The notes beneath the pieces were generated by a model, which ran no database searches, was not told the origin of the DNA, and saw nothing but the letters and a program-made list of their open reading frames with translations. Both the position numbers and the translations under genes were made by a program. A stretch of DNA of 64,000 nucleotides from Myotis daubentonii (lineage: Eukaryota; Chordata; Mammalia; Chiroptera; Vespertilionidae), in the NCBI RefSeq assembly GCF_963259705.1, contig NC_081842.1, positions 92,866,433-92,930,432 of the forward strand, given 5' to 3'. Below, in pieces: positions 47,156 to 58,601 of the stretch. Every line of letters starts with the position of its first letter. Positions within the stretch are counted from its first letter, which is position 1.

Positions 47156-48555
47156 ATAGGATATTGGAAGATCATGGTGGAGTAGGTGAAAGTTACACTC
47201 ACCTCCTCCTAGGATCGAACTGAAATCACAACTAACATATAGAATAATTAACGTGAGTAATAACCAACTGAATGACTAGCTTAACAGAAGTCCTAAAATC
47301 AAGGATTTACAGAAGAAGGCACAATGAGACTGACAGGAAGGGCACAGACGTGCAAAGGGCTGGCCTCATACCCACATGCAGCAGCTAAAAACCTGGAGGG
47401 ATAATCCACTCAGCTACAAAGGGTCCTCCTGAGGAGTCAGGATTCTCAACCAGCGCAGAGTACCGAAGCTGAGAAGAGATGACCACATAATATCTGGCTA
47501 TGGAAATCATCAGGAATTCTGTCTTCTAGGGAGGGAGGGGAGTCTGCTAGAAAAACCATATGCCATTTTAAAGGGATAGCACACAAAATCTCATTTGCAG
47601 CCACACTTCCTGGGCTTCCTTAGAGGGAGGGTGGATTGGAACAGACTAGAGTCATGTGAGGACAGACTGGTTTGTGTGGCTCTATGGAGAGTGCTGAATG
47701 GACAGCTAAAAGCATCTCTACAGTGAGTCCTTCTCCTGAACCATCCACAGGCGGCATCTCATCATTTGGGTCAAGCACTCTCATCCAAATTGCAGTAGTC
47801 TGGAGGACTGCACTAGCCCCACTCTCCAGAGTCCCCGGATCCCCACTGGCTAAGCTCACGCCCTGCAGAGGAGTCTGCTGCCTGAGCCTGTGGTACAGCT
47901 TTCTTGAAGGGATCTTTAGTGAATTCTGGGGTAGTCAGACACAGAGTTGTGAGTCTCTGTGGCAGGGGCCAATTCTTCACCACCTGATGCACACCAGAGA
48001 AGTGGCCTGGGCACCAGCTTCCTGCTACAGAGCATCTGCCCCAAGCACCCACATGCCAGATAAATGGCACCCTTCCCCTTGCCCCCTATAGGAGAACTAC
48101 TAGCTCCACACTCACAACTTCTGATGGCCTTGTCCCGTCAAAGATGTTCTCTGCAATGTGGTCAGAAGGCTATGGGCCTGGCCTCACAGTGCAGCAGAAT
48201 CTTCAGAAGTTATGAGGGGACTGGGAAAACCTAATTTGCATGGAGGACATTTTCCCCCTGCACACCAAACTTCCGCCACTATTCCTGTGCAGAGCCCTCT
48301 CTTCACATAGCCAGATATTGGTCCACTGGAGCCAGATGAACCCTATTGACCTCACCCTGGCAATTCTCTGAAACTGTACCCCATCCCAAAGTTCCGAAGG
48401 AAGCCTAGATGATCAGAGAGACTATCTCACTGGGCCCCACAAGATGCCTACTACAGTAGGCCACCCTACTAAGACTAGGAAGTATAGCACACTGAAACCA
48501 ATAGCACACAGAGATTTACCTAACACACAGAAACCAATCCCCGGAGTCAGCCAAA

Positions 48556-49170
48556 ATGGAAAGACAAAAAAAAAAAAATACTCAAAATAAAAGGACAGGA
48601 GAAATCCTGATAAAAAGAACTAAATGAAATGAAGGCAAGCCAGTTACCAGATACAGAATTCAAAACAATGGTTGTAAGGATGCTCAACAAAATTAGAAAA
48701 AGAATAGATGAACTCAGTTGGAACTTAAACAAAGAGATAGCAAGTGTAAAAAACAAAACAAAACATAGGAACCATAAAAAGAACCAATCAGAAATGAATA
48801 ATGTAATATCTGAAATAAAGAATACACTGAAAGGAGTCAACAGCAAGTTAGATGAAACAGAGGATCAAATCAATAATTTGGAAGACAAGGTAGCAGAAAA
48901 CACCCAATGAGAACACTTAAAAGAAAACAATTTTTTTGAAAAAAATGAGGATAGTCTAAGGGAACTGTGGGATAACATGAAGCATAACAGCATCAACATT
49001 ACAGCAGTACCAGGAAAATAGATGCAGCAAGTAATCGAGAAACTATTTGAAGAAATAATGGCTGCAAACTTACCTAACCTCGTAAAGGAAAAAGATACAC
49101 ATGTCCACGGAGCTCAGAGAGTCTCAAACAAGATGAATCCAAAGAGGGCCACACTATGACACATTATAAT
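48556..49170 (+). pseudogene. L1 ORF1 fragment fused to ORF2 tail
   Basis: The ORF1 start region (MERQ with a long Lys run from A13) is followed by ASQLPDTEFKTMVVRMLNKI and a coiled-coil-like stretch to about 48910. After a stop, a frame-shifted RRM start follows (IEKLFEEIMAANLPNLVK). The RRM is cut at HIIIKT and joined to the ORF2 C-terminal sequence. No functional protein. Confidence 0.8.
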
Positions 49171-49723
49171 TAAAACAGCAATGGTTACTCAAATCAAAAC
49201 AATAATGAGGCACCATCTCACACCTGTCAGAATGGTTATCATCAACAAATCAACAAACGACAAGTGCTGGAGAGGATGCGGAGAAAAGGGAACACATGTG
49301 CACTGCTGCAGCCACTGTGGAAGACAGTATGGAGTTTCCTCAAAAATTTAAAAATGGAACTGCCATTTGCCCCAGTAATCCCACTTCTAGGAATATATCC
49401 CAAGAAACCAGAAATAGCAATCAGAAAGGATATATGCACCCCTATGTTCATAGCAGCAAAATTTACAATAGCTAAGATTTGGAAACACCTAAGTGCCAAT
49501 CATCAGATGAATGGATTAAAAAACTGTATTACATCTACACAATGGAATACTATGATGCTGCAAAAAGAAGGAATTCTTACCATTTGCAACAACATGGATG
49601 GAACTGGAGAACATTATGCTAAGTGAAATAAGCCAGTCGAGAAACTAAGATGGCAGCATAGGTAAACACCGGGAAATTGCTGCCTCCCACAACAACTTCA
49701 AAAATACAACGAAAAGCCAAAAC

Positions 49724-49932
49724 CGGTTTGGCTCAGTGGATAGAGCGTCGGCCTGCAGACTGAAAGGTCCAAGGTTCGATTCCGGACAAGGGCATGCAGC
49801 TGGTTTGGGAGCACATCCCCAGTAGGAGATGTGCAGGAGGCAGCTGATAGATGTTTCTCTCTCATCGATGTTTCTAACTCTCTATCTCTCTCCCTTCCTC
49901 TCTGCAAAAAATCAATAAAATATATTTAAAAA
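49724..49932 (+). mobile_element. Ves SINE in L1 5' UTR
   Basis: A well-preserved copy: CGGTTTGGCTCAGTGGATAG (box A), AAGGTTCGATTCC (box B), core and AATCAATAAAATATATTT tail. The L1 sequence AAATACAAC...CAAAAC is repeated on both sides (49702-49723 and 49933-49954, two mismatches in 22), so the insertion is recent. Confidence 0.94.
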
Positions 49933-51043
49933 AAATACAACAAAAAGACAAAACAGACATCATCCAGAACTACAGGAAGGCTGGCTGAGGGAAAATTCTA
50001 CAACTAGAAGGAAAGAAAAGCACACAGACCCAGAGGAGCTGTGGAAGTAAAGTGCAGAGGTATGGAGGCTAGCGCGAGCGCACAGAAAGGAGCTAGCTCT
50101 AGCACCTGAGACGTGGCTGTCTTTTTGAATCAGGAGGGAGTCACAAGCTCCCGACTGCTCTGAACTCCGCTTCCGGGAAGTCTCTGGGGACCCAGGACTC
50201 ATACGGGGAGTAACTGGACTGTCTGGCAGCAGGCAGAACTCGGAACTTGAGGGCGGCTTTCCCTCAGAGGTGCTTGCAGCAATTACCGGGACACTGAGAC
50301 TCGGGGCCCCTTAGGGCAGGCCTGAGGATCCACCATAGCTGCTTGTTCCGCCCTTTGATTCCCTGAGACCCCGCCCCACCCAGGCTGCAGCAGAGGCTTT
50401 TGCATATGAATGCCCTGGCCCTTTGCAACCTGAAAATTACCTAACAAATTGCAGCTGGGCCAGACAGACCCAGAACTTCCAAGAGAAGGCCCAAGGCCCC
50501 ACAGCAGCTTGCATTGCTTCACAGCTGGGCCTCATCAGGGCACCTCCAAACTCCAAAAAAGGAAGGGGAATCTGCAGTTCTCTTCTTAGCTCCTGCTGGG
50601 TAACCTCAGGCAGAGGCTAAATTAGCACCTCCTTAGATCCAAGAGCCAGTGTACCCAGTGGTCAGAGGGGGACCATCTGGATTACAACTCCTCAGATCCA
50701 TAAGGGACACACTCAGGGCGCAGACTCAGTGAGCACCAAAGCCCCACTGAAGCAAGTCTTGCCCCAGACGGGTGTCTTCAGCACAGAAGTTTTCCCACTG
50801 CAGACACAGCTGATTCTCACTGCCAATTGGCCTGGAGGTCAATTCCTCCCAGTGATCCTACAACAATCAAGGCATAACTACAACAAGACTGTGCACAAAG
50901 CCCACAAGGGGGTGCACCAAGAGTGTCCACCTCAGGTAACTGTGGAGGCTGAGCCACTGGGCCCTACAGGACACCTAGCACAGAAAACCACTCTACCAAC
51001 ACAGGGAAGCATAAAAAATGCGGAGACAAGAAGCAGGTCACAA

Positions 51044-51862
51044 ATGACAGAAATGGAGGAAAGCAAATGACTGGATATAGAGTTCAAGGCCACGTTTATA
51101 AGGTTTTTCAAGAATTTTATGGAAACCGCCGATAAATTTAGTGAGATCCTGGAGGATATGAAAAAAGACCAACTAGAAATTAAGCATACACTGACTGAAA
51201 TAAAGAATAATGTACAGAGATCCAACAGCAGACAAGAGGATCCCAAGAATCAAGTCAAAGATTTGAAATACAAAGAAACAAAAAATACTCAACTGAAAAA
51301 GAAAAAAGAAAAAAGATTCCAAAAATATGAAGATAGTGTAAGGAGCCTCTGGGACAACTTCATGCGTACCAATATCAGAATTATAAGGGTACCAAAAGAA
51401 GAGAGAGGGCAAGATATTGAAAACCTATTTGAAGAAATAATGACAGAAAACTTCCCCTACCTGGTGAAAGAAATAGACTTACAAGTCCAGAAAGCGCAGA
51501 GAACCCCAAACAAAAGGAACCCAAAGAGGACCACACCAAGACACATCATAATTAAAATGCCAAGAGCAAAAGACAAAGAGAGAATCTTAAAAGCAGCAAG
51601 AGAAATAAACTCAGTTACCTACAAGGGAGTACCCATACGACTCTCAGCTGATTTCTCAACAGAAACCATGCAGGACAGAAGAGAGTGTCAAGAAATATTC
51701 AAAGTGATGAATAGCAAGAACCTACAACCAAGATTACTTTACCCAGCAAAGCTATCATTCAGAATAGAAAGTCAGATAAAGAGCTTCACAGATAAGAAAA
51801 AGCTAAAGGAGTTCATCACCACCAAACCAGCATTATATGAAATGCTGAAAGGTATTCTTTAA
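51044..51862 (+). pseudogene. L1 ORF1, near-intact, one early stop
   Basis: Encodes the L1 RNA-binding chaperone. The frame opens at MTEMEESK (51044) and has a single TGA at 51068-51070. It then stays open for 264 codons to the TAA at 51860-51862; an internal ATG at 51119 gives 247 residues. Domains: N-terminal coiled coil (about residues 25-110 of the whole frame), the RRM, and the C-terminal domain with RHIIIKMPRAKDKERILKAA, TYKGVPIRLSADFS and RLLYPAKLSFRIES. The TGA sits where related copies read CAG or CGA-like codons, so a single substitution may explain it. It is the best-kept coding frame in the window. Confidence 0.9.
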
Positions 51863-52514
51863 GAAGAGGAATAAGAAAAAAGAACTCTTACCATTTGCCA
51901 CAGAATGGATGGAACTGGAGAGTGGATAAATACCACATGATCTCACTCATTTGTGGAATATAATGAACAACATAAACTGATGAACAAGGACTGATCCAGA
52001 GACGGAGAGGCATTGATTGGACTGTCGGGCCTTGGAGGGAAGGTAGGAGAGGGTGGGGGTAAGGGGGAAAGATCAACCAAAGGACTTATATGCAAGCATA
52101 TAGGCTGAACCAATGGACACAGACAATGGGGGGTGAGGGCATGAGCGGGGCGTGGGGGGGTGGGTAGGGGGTAACGTGGGGATAAGGACACATATGTAAT
52201 ATCTTAATCAATAAAAAATATATTAAAAAAAAAAGAAATAAGCCAGTCAGAGAAAGATAAATATCTCATGATCTCACTCCTGTAATGAAGAACATACACT
52301 GATGAACAAAAATATTCCAGAGACAAGGTAACACTGAACAATTCATCTAAACTCAGAGGGAAGGCAGGGGGGGGACTTATATGCATGCGTATTAGCATAA
52401 CCAATGGATACATATACTGGGGCAGCGGGGGCTTGTCCTGGGGGTGGGAGTGGCCTGGGGGGTCAATCGGGGAAAAAGGAGGCACATGCAATACTTTAAA
52501 CAATAAAAAATAAA

Positions 52515-53306
52515 TAATGACGATTATAAATTTTCAAGAGAAAGCAAAAAAGTAAAAAATAAAAATACTGAGTAATGGGATTCTCTTTCCATAGTTGAGA
52601 AACTCACTATTTTTTTTAATGCTACTGAGCAAACAGTACAGAAACATGGTATCCTATGACAGTTTCAACTTGAACACTTTTCACAACAGAGTAACAAGTA
52701 ATTTGATCTTTATGACTTGCAATTTCCCATGTATGCCAACTTCCCTACCAAATAGACTTTATTCAATATATAACTCTACCTACATGGAATCTGCTTTTGA
52801 TTTGGTGTATATATTTTAAGTAGCTAATAGCTAAAGTGTATGGCTACTTATTCTTATTTGGAAGGAAAATAATTCAATTTTCATTTTAGTTTGCCTTATT
52901 TTAATATATTTTATTTTCATAGAGTCTTAAATAAAATAAAAATGCAAGATAAATATTGCATTCAAATGGTTTTATCAGGAAAATCTGTCATCTTCCCAAC
53001 TCAATATTAGGTCAACAAAGAAAAGATGTATATGGTATTCGCAGCGCAGCACATCCCTATAATCTTGATAATCTGAATAATATGAGATAGTTTATTTGTA
53101 ATACATACATTGTTTATTAACTCAATGGGAATATTTTAATAAGTCAATTATAAATATAACTGCAGAAACAGATAGAATAGAAAAGAAGAGAAATAATAAA
53201 ATGTGAAGCGAAGCAAAGAGAGAAAAGGAAGCTTTAAATCCATAACATAATTCTAGTTCCTTCTATGTAAGCTGTAGAAGGAGTAATGTTCATATTGAAA
53301 TTGTTT
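52515..53306. other. Non-coding, no element recognised
   Basis: AT-rich, nothing assignable. Confidence 0.5.
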
Positions 53307-53314
53307 CTCCATGC

Positions 53315-53539
53315 CAGCGGTTCTCAACCTGTGTTTTGCAACCCTTTGGGCGTCGAACGACCCTTTCACAGGGGTTGCCCAAGACCGTTGGAAAACACGT
53401 ATATAATAACATATTGTTTTTGTGATTAATCACTATGGTTTAATTATGTTCAATTTGTAACAATGAAACAATTTGGGGTCACCACAACATGAGGAACTGT
53501 ATTAAAGGCTCGTGGCATTAGGAAGGTTGAGAACCACTG
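53315..53539 (-). mobile_element. SPIN-like hAT miniature (225 bp), minus orientation
   Basis: Ends CAGCGGTTCTCAACCTGTG and GGAAGGTTGAGAACCACTG. The 8-bp duplication is CTCCATGC (53307-53314) and CTCTATGC (53540-53547). The interior is the reverse complement of the copies at 21118 and 41644. Confidence 0.94.
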
Positions 53540-53547
53540 CTCTATGC

Positions 53548-54073
53548 TATATTTTAAAATTAGATTATTTCAGTTTTCAAAATACTTATTTCATATGGGA
53601 ATCTCTGGATTAAATTAAAAAAGCAGGTTCAAAAGTGTAAGATAAAAATGCAATATGTAGTGCTTCAGTTAAAATCTTCCAATTGATATCGTTACATCTT
53701 CAACTGGACAGAGCTGTTCTCAAATGTTCATTACTCTGGTATAAAAATGTAGCCTACATTTCATTTTCTCAGATAAATGAGGCTGAGATATTGTTGATCT
53801 GCTGACCAAGGATCTGTTCTGATCCCAGTGTATTGAGTACTACCAAGGGTAGGAGGTTGGTGAAAGGCACAGGGTAGTCACAGAATAGAAATCTGAAATG
53901 TGTGCAATGACTCTGGCCTACTTTATTTAAGGCATCCTAATAGTGCCATTCCAGTAAACATTTGTGACAGGGCTGTCATCAAGAATGATGATTTCATTTG
54001 ATGATCTCTATCTGGTGTAGGTGGTGTAGCCTTGAGGCAATGGAGCTTGGTAAACATGTTTTATTACCTGGAA
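53548..54073. other. Non-coding, no element recognised
   Basis: Nothing assignable. Confidence 0.5.
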
Positions 54074-54084
54074 CTGTTTCTGTA

Positions 54085-54277
54085 ATTTAAATTATATATA
54101 TTTCAGGGAGAAAGAGATAGAAAAATCAATGATGAGAGAGAATTATTGATCAACTGCCTCCTGCACACCCCCATTGGGGATGGAGCCTGCAACCAGGGCA
54201 TGTGCCCTGTCCGGGAATTAAACTCTGACCTCCTGGTTCATAGGTCAATGCTCAACCTCTAAGCCATGAGGGCTGGG
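54085..54277 (-). mobile_element. Ves SINE, minus strand
   Basis: A copy with the GAACCAGGAGGTCAGAGTTT-type head on the minus strand and a TATATATTTCAGGGAG tail side. A perfect 11-bp duplication CTGTTTCTGTA flanks it (54074-54084 and 54278-54288). It shares the subtype of the copy at 20297. Confidence 0.92.
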
Positions 54278-54288
54278 CTGTTTCTGTA

Positions 54289-54710
54289 CTATTAATGTAA
54301 AACAAACAATGTTTAAAATGAGGATAATCTTTCTAACCTGTACTCAAAAGCAAATAAAATATAATCACTAAAATGGGTTTGATCTTGCAATGCTCATAAG
54401 AAATGCTGCTCCCCAATGCATCATTGTCTTTAATATAGTGTATGCCTGATATCAAGTTTGCAAGCAGAACTGCAAAGAAATCTAGTTGGATGATAATTAC
54501 ATGTTGAAATCTTTGTTTTGTGGTGTATGATTAAATTTAGTAATATAGAAAGTAAATTGTATCTAATAAGTGCAGCTCTGGTGTAAGATCAGGAATACCT
54601 ATATACAGTAACATTTTCCTATATGAAATATACTCACAATAAAATAACCATTACATAACATAATGAAACTCTCACAAAATAGATAATCGACATAGGTTAT
54701 GTGTCAAATA
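54289..54710. other. Non-coding, no element recognised
   Basis: Nothing assignable. Confidence 0.5.
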
Positions 54711-54876
54711 TCTATAATAATAAACGCGTAATATGCTAATTAGACCAGACATCATTCCGGATGAAGCCGGGGCTTTGAGGGAAGCCTGGGTCCCAGGTGC
54801 CAGACGGAAGCCCGTGCCAGCAGCCTGGAGAAGAAAGGCCTACTCTTGCAGGAATATTTGTGCATCAGGCCTCTAG
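54711..54876 (+). mobile_element. Short non-autonomous HeliBat (166 bp)
   Basis: Begins TCTATAATAATAAACGCG after a host A and ends CATCAGGCCTCTAG before T, with no duplication. It is a sister of 12574-12738 with better preserved sequence (CCGGATGAAGCCGGGGC). Confidence 0.94.
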
Positions 54877-54997
54877 TCTACGATAATAAGCCAAATTCAT
54901 TTTTAAATTTAAATATATTTGAATGAGCAACTCTTTATGAAACCTTTATGTGAAATTGCAAGTCTTTTTGTTATTATATGTATTTGTTTTAAAATAA

Positions 54998-55105
54998 TTT
55001 GTTGGGGGTAGGGGCTGGACAGAGGGAGATAAGGGGGAGGGAATGGAAGTCATCTGTAACACTGTCAACAACATATATGTATGTATATATATATATATTA
55101 AAAAA
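54998..55105 (+). mobile_element. L1 3' UTR fragment
   Basis: GGGGGTAGGGGCTGGACAGA, then AGTCATCTGTAACACTGTCA and an A-rich, TATA-rich end, resemble the L1 3' UTR end seen elsewhere in the window. Very short and without clear duplications. Confidence 0.5.
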
Positions 55106-55920
55106 CAAGCAAACAAAACAATTTTCCGCTCAGTCACTCAGTTAGAAAGTAGAGTCTCTGGAAAGAAGATATATAAATCAAGGCTCTCTTGGTGCAGAAA
55201 GTCAAAAGGAGCAATAATTTAAGATTAAAATATCTGCATCTTCAATGAAAAATTCTTCCAGTTAACAAATTGACTATATTATTTCTATGGACAATAACAA
55301 TGCTTTGTGTGTATGTGTGTGTTTGCATGTATGTGTTTTCATTATAATCTTTATTTTTACTAAAACCATGAAATTGTTACTCAGTCTGTGTTTAAAGGAC
55401 AATGTTGAACAATTTATTTCCTGAGTTAATGTGGATCAATCTCAAAAACAGATTACAGCAGGCAACATCATTACTTTCCTGTTTTTACCTTAGTCTCATA
55501 CACATATCAGGTTAATCATGTATTCATCAAACATCAGAATATAAATAAGGCTGCAGAAAGTGAATCAGAAAAGGCAATATCAGTAGGGACAATATTAGTC
55601 TAACTCTATCTTCTAGCTTGTGTACTGGCTACAAAAACAAGCCTCACATTCAGTTTTACTTTAGATAGATAGGTTCTCTTTTAAAAAATTATATTACAAG
55701 GAGTAAATTTCAAAGTGACCCCGTAAATGAATACAGAAATGTTGACTTAGAAGTTTATATTTCTTCTAGGTTCATAATACTATAATGAGAGTTATGTTGA
55801 TAATCAAATTATACAACTGATCCTAAGTTGAGATCAATATATAAAGAGGTTTTTGTATTTTAATTAAGCAGGAGTATTCAAAAAGTGACTCATTCTCTTG
55901 TGCTGTAAGGAGAAAAGAAC
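55106..55920. other. Non-coding, no element recognised
   Basis: Nothing assignable. Confidence 0.5.
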
Positions 55921-55929
55921 AATCAATGG

Positions 55930-56098
55930 TTAGAGATGCAGGCACCCCTGTTTCTAATTCTCATTTCACCAGTTTCAAATTGGTCATACATCATTATGTT
56001 AAACCAACCTTTAGAAAATGCTGTTAACTTCCTTAAGCTTTAACTGTTCAATCTATAAAGTGAGGATGATCAAATATTTTAATTTTTCTCATAGATTA
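55930..56098 (+). repeat. Possible MIR remnant
   Basis: CTAATTCTCATTTCACCAG, AACTTCCTTAAGCTTTAACT and TCAATCTATAAAGTGAGGAT follow the MIR plus-strand order with heavy divergence. The composite HeliBat interrupts its end. Confidence 0.5.
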
Positions 56099-56276
56099 CT
56101 AGAGGCCTGGTGCACAAAAATTTGTGCACTCTGGGGCGGGGAGGGAATCCCCTCAGCCCAGCCTGTGCCCTCTTGCAGTCTGGGACCCCTCAGGAGATAA
56201 CGACCTGCTGGCTTAGGCCTGCTCCTGGGTGGCAGAGGGCAGGCCCAATCCCTAGGTGCAGCCCCTGGTAGGGCTC

Positions 56277-56600
56277 AGAGCAGGGCCGATTGGGGGGTTG
56301 GGGCACCTTCCCCTGTCACACTCAAGGCAGGGTCGATGGGGAGGTTGAGGCGCCACCCCCTGTCACGCACAGAGTAGGGCCAATCCAGGGGTTGGGACAC
56401 TGCCCCCTGTCACGCACAGAGCAGGGCCAATCAGGGGGTTGGGGCGCCGCACCCTGTCACACACAGAGCAGGGCCGATCAGGGGGTTGGGGCGCCTTCCC
56501 CTGTCACAAACAGAGCAGGGTGGATAGGGAGGTTGTGGCCCCGCCCCCTGTCACACACAGAGCTGCAGGGCGATCAAGGGGCTTGGGCACTACCCCCTGT
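56277..56600. repeat. Minisatellite in HeliBat, 47-bp unit
   Basis: About seven copies of GAGCAGGGCCAATCAGGGGG, TTGGGGCGCC and CCCTGTCACACACA. It is responsible for the longest open frames in this region, which are not genes. Confidence 0.92.
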
Positions 56601-57144
56601 CACGCTGATCCTGGTGCCGGGAGGCCTCGAGGTTCCGCTGATCCCGTTGCTGGGAGGCATATTACCCTTTTACTATATAGGGTAGAGGCCTGGTGCACGG
56701 GTGGGTGCCGGCTGGTTTGCCCTAAAGGGTGTCCTGGATCAGGGTGGGGGTCCCCACTGGGGTGCCTGGCCAGTCTGGGTGAGGGGCTGAAGGCTGTTTT
56801 CAGGCTGGGGATGACTGAAGCTCCCAATTGCTTCTTTTTTTCTTTTTTCTTTCCTTTTTTTTTTTTTTTTTTCTGGGCCAGCTTTAGCTTTGAGGCTTGG
56901 CTCCAGCTCTTAGGCCTCTGCTGCTGAAAGTAGGTTTCTGGCCTTTGCTTACAATGTTGCGATCCTGCTGGCTGAAGCCCGGCGGACTATAGCAGGTTTC
57001 TGGGGTTTTGTTTAGCTTCTACATTTGTTACATAGTTGCTTAGAGTTGCAGCTCAGAGGCCTGCAGCGGCAGGCAGGGAACGTTGGAGTCCTTCGTCACT
57101 GAAGCAAGCAAGCCTCATGTTAGTTTCAAGCTGCCTGGCTGCCA

Positions 57145-57157
57145 GCCGCCATCTTGG
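57145..57157 (-). promoter_or_regulatory. YY1-like motif in HeliBat
   Basis: The minus strand reads CCAAGATGGCGGC, matching the YY1 consensus. It lies about 90 bp inside the Helitron 5' end. Occupancy is inferred only. Confidence 0.45.
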
Positions 57158-57248
57158 CTGGCAGTTAATTTGCATATTGCCCTGATTAGCCAATGGGAAG
57201 GGTAGCGGTTGTACGCCAATTACCATGTTTCTCTTTTATTAGATAGGA

Positions 57249-58601
57249 TGCCAGATATTCTTTGCTGATGGAGGTCCTTGGCACTATCCCTCAGAATATC
57301 CATACTATTGCTATCTTGCAAGGATCATTTATTGTGATACTTAATATGAGCTCACCAACTACAAAATACTTTTGGAAAAATATTCACTCATCTATATTGT
57401 GATGAAATATTTCACAGATGAACAATGCTTGATTCTCCATCACATCATTTAAATTATTTAGGAAATAGCTTATCATAAGCTATTCTTCATCATCAAGTAT
57501 TGTTGTTTATGGTATCAGAATAGTAGTCTCTAAGGTTGGGCATGTATAACTTGATCATATCAAGAAAATATTACTCATTTCTACTCTATGTCTATTTGAT
57601 AATGGACAATTTAAATAATACCTGGATTTAATATATTAATAAATTATTATAGTTATTGGGCCATGTCTCAAACACTTTTTCCTGATTGAGGTGTAATATT
57701 AGAAACAATTTAAAGGGCACTGTGCTTAAAGATTATCTGATTCAATGTTATTAGGCTTATTTATTTAGATTTTATTTTATTTTTTTAAATATTTTATGAA
57801 ATGTCATAAGAATTTGGTCATTAGCTAGTTATTTCTTCACTGTATGAACTTCTTAGTTAAATGGTATGTCTTTAAAAATTGAATGGCATTAAATTAAATT
57901 CCATATTTTCTTATCAACTAACATTATTATTATTATTATTATTATTACTATCCCAAAGTAATTTCCACATTATGAAATAAATTATCTGCATTTTTATTTT
58001 ATAACTTCTTTAAGTAATATGTCCATCTGTGAAACTATGCCTTCCTGCACAGGAGACAGTATACTGCTTATCTTTGTCAATGATTTCCTTTATTATAATT
58101 AAAATAATTACTGCTCAATATGCTATTTTGCTTTACTTTTGTAATCAATATCAGTGTAAGCCATAAGATTTAAGTGAGTATTCACACAATTTTCCAAACT
58201 TTCAAGGCCCATCATTTCAAAGAAGTTAAGGTCTGGTCATGAACCTTTTCATTTGAATCAGATTTAATATGTTAGGTTTATCAATGTGAAATTTTTTTTA
58301 AAAATGCAACCCATTTTGTTTGATTAAAGAAAGCCTTGAATTTGCCAGGATTCTTTAAAATATTTTTATTCTTTCAGCAGACTTTCACCAATGAGGGCAA
58401 CAATACACTTACAGGAATGAAAGACAATAAAACGTGACATGCTTGTTTTACTCTTTACTTCTGCACGTGATTATTGTGTTACTTTGAACACATCACTCAC
58501 ATTTAATGAATCTTCATTGCTTTTTTTAAAAATGAAGAATATATTATTTTCATTACCTTTACAGGCTTTTTTGAGAGTGGTTTGTAAAACATAGATGAGT
58601 A
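57249..58601. other. AT-rich non-coding stretch
   Basis: No gene or young repeat. A short ATT run lies at about 57925-57950. Confidence 0.5.

Larger units (their letters stand above)
49639..52234 (+). mobile_element. Inner L1, ORF1 only (half-L1-like), with Ves
   Basis: Begins GAGAAACTAAGATGGCAGC, has a 5' UTR of about 1.4 kb (with a Ves SINE), nearly whole ORF1 (51044-51862), then only a scrap of the ORF2 end (about 51890-51925) and a complete 3' UTR with A-rich tail. A perfect 14-bp duplication GAAATAAGCCAGTC (49625-49638 and 52235-52248) lies within the outer L1. Loss of ORF2 with ORF1 and both UTRs kept is the layout of HAL1 (half-L1) elements known in mammals. A one-off deleted copy is the alternative. 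Confidence 0.9.
47162..52505 (+). mobile_element. Outer L1 with ORF2 deletion, split by an inner L1
   Basis: It has a 5' UTR (47162-48555) and ORF1 up to about 49170. ORF1 then joins directly to the ORF2 C-terminus ([15 protein letters not shown], about 49190). This runs to 49638, is interrupted by the inner L1 (49639-52234), and resumes with GAAATAAGCCAGTCAGAG to a 3' UTR ending near 52505. The endonuclease and RT are absent. Its own target duplication was not clear. Confidence 0.87.
56099..57248 (-). mobile_element. Composite double HeliBat, minus strand
   Basis: Two Helitron units lie head to tail with no spacer: unit 2 (56683-57248; 5' end TCCTATCTAATAAAAGAG on the minus strand) is followed by unit 1 (56099-56682; 3' hairpin GTGCACAAATTTTTGTGCAC then CAGGCCTCTAG). 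The junction reads CAGGCCTCTA|CCCTATATAGT, again with the CTAG G missing, as at 43489/43490. The interior has a 47-bp minisatellite, a T-rich run (about 56857-56872) and a YY1-like site. Confidence 0.88.

Noticed and set aside
47620..48091. Open frames of 79-139 codons on both strands
   Set aside because: They lie in the 5' UTR of the outer L1, which is GC-richer than its surroundings; no protein similarity.
49724..49820. tRNA gene-like sequence with good A and B boxes
   Set aside because: It is the head of a Ves SINE with a target-site duplication; no proper acceptor stem or anticodon arm pairing was evident.
56290..56927. Open frames of 131 and 162 codons on the plus strand
   Set aside because: They follow the 47-bp minisatellite (the shorter, in-phase repeats give the same peptide motif) and a poly-T run read as Phe; not a protein family.
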